Assembly (NCBI GenBank): GCA_007121115.1 | Contig: SKMI01000250.1 | Span: 1 to 7,314, forward strand | Direction of reading: 5' to 3' | DNA from: Paracoccaceae bacterium | GTDB taxonomy: Bacteria; Pseudomonadota; Alphaproteobacteria; Rhodobacterales; Rhodobacteraceae | DNA: 7,314 nt | In this document: in pieces, positions 5,422 through 7,314 of the stretch | How positions within the stretch are numbered: position 1 is the first letter of the stretch | How the letters are laid out: each line of letters starts with the position of its first letter | The notes under the pieces: generated by a model | What the model saw: the letters and a program-made list of their open reading frames with translations, nothing else | What the model was told of the DNA's origin: nothing | The model's database searches: none | Program-made: the position numbers and the translations under genes

Positions 5422-6075
5422 ATGAAGTTCTTTGTCGATACCGCGGACGTTGACGCGATCCGCGAGTTGAACGAATTGGGCATGGTGGACGGGGTGACCA
5501 CCAACCCCTCGCTGATCCTGAAATCCGGGCGCGACATCCTGGAAGTGACCAAGGAGATCTGCGCCATCGTCGATGGCCCGGTGTCTGCCGAAGTGGTCGC
5601 GCTGGAGGCCGACAAGATGATCGCCGAGGGCCGCCACCTGGCCGGGATCGCGCCCAACATCGCCGTCAAGCTGCCGCTGACCTGGGACGGGCTGAAGGCG
5701 TGCAAGGTGCTGTCAGGCGAAGGCAAGATGGTCAACGTGACGCTCTGCTTCTCGGTCAATCAGGCGCTCTTGGCAGCCAAGGCGGGGGCGAGCTTCATCT
5801 CGCCCTTCATCGGGCGGCTGGATGACATCAACCTCGACGGCACCGAACTGATCGAGGATATCCGCGTGGTCTATGACAATTACGGGTTCGGCACCGAGAT
5901 CCTCGCCGCTTCTATCCGCAGCCCGAACCATGTCGCCGATGTGGCAAGGATCGGCGCCGATGTGATGACCGCGCCGCCCGATGTGATCCGCAAGCTGGCC
6001 AGCCACCCGCTGACCGATGCGGGTCTGGCCAGTTTCCTGAAGGATTGGGAAAAAACCGGTCAGAAAATTCTCTGA
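5422..6075 (+). CDS. tal: Transaldolase, FSA/TalC/MipB family (often annotated fsa)
   Basis: A 217-residue class I aldolase of the small transaldolase family, a single TIM barrel in the cytoplasm. Family members transfer dihydroxyacetone units between sugar phosphates (non-oxidative pentose phosphate pathway) or cleave fructose 6-phosphate. The Schiff-base lysine is Lys83 in NIAVKLPLT. Asp6 (FVDTADV), TTNPS (26-30), ISPFIGRLDD (126-135, with Arg132 for phosphate) and LAASIRSP (161-168) complete the site. By alignment from memory, E. coli FSA has Gln in FAQVMA and Tyr in APYVNR; here these are Glu57 (SAEVVA) and Phe129 (SPFIGR), the pairing of true transaldolases. I therefore favour transaldolase activity. 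AAAGGGG at 5408-5414 lies 7 bases before ATG. It is first gene of the plus-strand group, 76 bp ahead of the DUF484 gene. Confidence 0.93.
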   Translation: MKFFVDTADVDAIRELNELGMVDGVTTNPSLILKSGRDILEVTKEICAIVDGPVSAEVVALEADKMIAEGRHLAGIAPNIAVKLPLTWDGLKACKVLSGEGKMVNVTLCFSVNQALLAAKAGASFISPFIGRLDDINLDGTELIEDIRVVYDNYGFGTEILAASIRSPNHVADVARIGADVMTAPPDVIRKLASHPLTDAGLASFLKDWEKTGQKIL

Positions 6076-6093
6076 TTTCGCCCGGACATGGGG

Positions 6094-6099
6094 TATAGT
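6094..6099 (+). promoter_or_regulatory. Putative -10 box ahead of the DUF484 gene
   Basis: TATAGT is a five-of-six match to the sigma-70 -10 box. It lies in the 76-bp gap after the transaldolase stop, 52 bp before the chosen DUF484 start. No clear -35 box is seen at the right distance (6071-6076 reads TCTGAT). The DUF484-xerC pair may have its own promoter in addition to read-through from tal. Confidence 0.35.
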
Positions 6100-6151
6100 G
6101 CGCCTCAAGCAAAAAGCCGCAGGCAAAACCGGGGCAGAGGTCGAGGCAGAC

Positions 6152-6871
6152 ATGGCAGCAAGAACGGGCGCGCAGACCGTCGCGATCGAGGATGAATTGC
6201 GGGCGCGGATCATCGCCGATCCGGCAATCGTGCTGGAGGACCGGGACCTCATGCGCGCGCTGGTGGGCGCGTCCGAGGCGCAGATGGGGCGCAACATCGT
6301 CGATCTGCGCGGACTGGCCATGGAGCGGCTGGAAGCGCGGCTGGACCGGCTGGAGGAAACCCACCGCGCGGTGATCGCGGCGGCCTATGACAACCTGTCG
6401 GGGACCAACCAGATCCATCGTGCCATCCTGCGGATGCTGGACCCCGAACAGTTCGAGGGCTTCCTGCAAACGCTGGGCAATGACGTGGCCGAAATCCTTC
6501 GGGTCGATGCGATCAAGCTGGTGCTGGAAAGCACCGAGGGCGGCGGCGATGCCTCGCTCGAGCGGATCGGCGCCGTGCTGCGGGTGGTGGAGCCGGGTTT
6601 CATCGCCACCTACATGCAGCAGGGCCGCGGGTCGCAGCGCCCGGTGCTGCTGCGTCAGAACATCCCGGCGACGGATGCGCTCTATGGCCCGGCCTCGGTC
6701 GACATGCGGTCCGAGGCGCTGATGAAGCTCGACCTTGGGCGCGGGCGCATGGCCGGGATGCTGGCCATGGGGTCCGAGGACCCGCATCTGTTCAAGCCGG
6801 GACAGGGCACCGACCTGCTGGCCTTCTTTGCGGGGATATTCGAGCGCTCCATGCGCCGCTGGCTGTCTTGA
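6152..6871 (+). CDS. DUF484 family protein, GAF-like, upstream of xerC
   Basis: A 239-residue cytosolic protein of the DUF484 family, whose biochemical role is not established. The N-terminal helical region (about 10-45) has the usual DPAIVLEDRDLMRAL-type segment. A charged, Leu- and Glu-rich stretch (about 48-75: IVDLRGLAMERLEARLDRLEE) may form a coiled coil. The rest, about 83-239, fits the GAF-like fold and ends in the typical DLLAFFAGIFERSMRRWL block. ATG at 6152 is chosen because GAGG lies 5 bases upstream. A GTG at 6098 would add 18 residues, but it falls inside a likely -10 box. The stop codon overlaps the TTG start of the recombinase, which implies translational coupling. DUF484 next to xerC is a conserved pairing (yigA-xerC in E. 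coli), so a role linked to the recombinase is plausible but unproven. Confidence 0.9.
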   Translation: MAARTGAQTVAIEDELRARIIADPAIVLEDRDLMRALVGASEAQMGRNIVDLRGLAMERLEARLDRLEETHRAVIAAAYDNLSGTNQIHRAILRMLDPEQFEGFLQTLGNDVAEILRVDAIKLVLESTEGGGDASLERIGAVLRVVEPGFIATYMQQGRGSQRPVLLRQNIPATDALYGPASVDMRSEALMKLDLGRGRMAGMLAMGSEDPHLFKPGQGTDLLAFFAGIFERSMRRWLS

Positions 6872-7314
6872 CGCTCGCGCTGACGCCTGCACTCCGGGAC
6901 GCGCTGGAACGCTGGGGCGCGCATCTGGCGGCCATCGACGGCGCGGCGGAGAATACGCGCACCGCTTACGGCGCCGATGTGGCGGGGTTCCTGAGCTTCA
7001 TCTGCACGCACCGCGGCGAAGGCGGCGGCCCGGCACTGTTGGGTGCGATCACGGTGTCGGACATGCGCGCCTGGATGGCGCATGAGCGCGCGAACGGGGC
7101 CAGCGCGCGCACGCTGGCGCGGCGGCTTTCGGCAGTGCGCAGCTTCGCGCGCTGGCTCGCCGACCGCGAGGGGCTGGACATCACCGCGATCCTGTCGGCC
7201 CGCAGCCCTCGTCATGGCCGCAGCCTGCCCCGCCCGCTGGCGCCCGAGGACGCCCGCGCGCTGCTGGACACCGCCGAGGCGCAGGCCCGCGACGACTGGC
7301 AGGGCGCGCGCGAT
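6868..7314 (+). CDS. xerC: Tyrosine recombinase XerC, 5' part only
   Basis: The first 149 codons of a tyrosine recombinase gene cut by the window edge. XerC works with XerD at dif to resolve chromosome dimers. The N-terminal SAM-like core-binding domain is present: ENTRTAYGADVAGFLSF (28-44), ITVSDMRAWMAHE (61-73) and ASARTLARRLSAVRSFARWL (78-97). The linker and first catalytic-domain helix follow (LPRPLAPEDARALLD, 120-134). The catalytic Arg, Lys, His and Tyr lie beyond the window, so activity cannot be judged. The start is a TTG at 6868-6870, sharing two bases with the TGA of the DUF484 gene. No ATG or GTG in frame would keep the N-terminal helix, and no clear Shine-Dalgarno sequence is seen. 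The name rests on the DUF484 neighbour and the N-terminal sequence; XerD or another integrase is less likely. Confidence 0.87.
   Translation, partial: MTLALTPALRDALERWGAHLAAIDGAAENTRTAYGADVAGFLSFICTHRGEGGGPALLGAITVSDMRAWMAHERANGASARTLARRLSAVRSFARWLADREGLDITAILSARSPRHGRSLPRPLAPEDARALLDTAEAQARDDWQGARD

Noticed and set aside
5332..5637. N-terminal extension of priA by 102 residues
   Set aside because: It is antisense to the transaldolase gene and would add sequence absent from the PriA family.
6098..6151. GTG start at 6098 for the DUF484 gene
   Set aside because: The codon overlaps a likely -10 box and lacks a ribosome binding site; the ATG at 6152 has GAGG 5 bases upstream.
5912..6892. Minus-strand open frame of 326 codons opposite tal and the DUF484 gene
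   Set aside because: Antisense to two well-supported genes, with no recognisable motifs.
1..7314. CRISPR array, tRNA or rRNA gene, toxin-antitoxin, phage or defence genes
   Set aside because: No regularly spaced direct repeats, no cloverleaf or rRNA-like sequence and no matching protein motifs were seen on either strand.

Overview
The window is high-GC DNA with strong G/C preference at third codon positions. The gene set (a PrmA / MsrA / PriA block on the minus strand, then a small transaldolase, a DUF484 protein and a tyrosine recombinase on the plus strand) and the protein sequences look like an alphaproteobacterium, most likely Rhodobacteraceae (Paracoccus/Rhodobacter type). This is a judgement from memory of family sequences, not a database result.

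Layout. Bases 1-129 hold no gene I can call. Positions 130-5331 carry four convincing minus-strand genes, listed here in genomic order, so that transcription runs from the last to the first: a small single-pass membrane protein (130-519), prmA (680-1555), msrA (2093-2743) and priA (3109-5331). A plus-strand group then diverges from priA across about 90 bp: a transaldolase/FSA-family gene (5422-6075), a DUF484 protein (6152-6871) and the 5' part of a xerC-like recombinase gene (6868 to the window edge). The recombinase starts with TTG inside the stop codon of the DUF484 gene.

Functions. These are mostly housekeeping: ribosomal protein L11 methylation (PrmA), repair of oxidised methionine (MsrA), replication restart (PriA), sugar-phosphate chemistry (Tal) and probably chromosome-dimer resolution (XerC, with its usual DUF484 neighbour). 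PriA and XerC both serve chromosome maintenance, but they are divergently transcribed and nothing shows that they are coordinated.

The least ordinary part is non-coding. msrA is bracketed by two inward-facing copies of a highly structured intergenic repeat (1884-2032 and 2822-3003). They share a 77-bp core that differs at one position, plus weaker homology to a common outer end. Each copy folds into several nested hairpins. I see no transposase, CRISPR array, defence system or other new protein system. A possible frameshifted minus-strand ORF lies between the left repeat and prmA. The transaldolase carries active-site residues that argue for transaldolase rather than fructose-6-phosphate aldolase activity.
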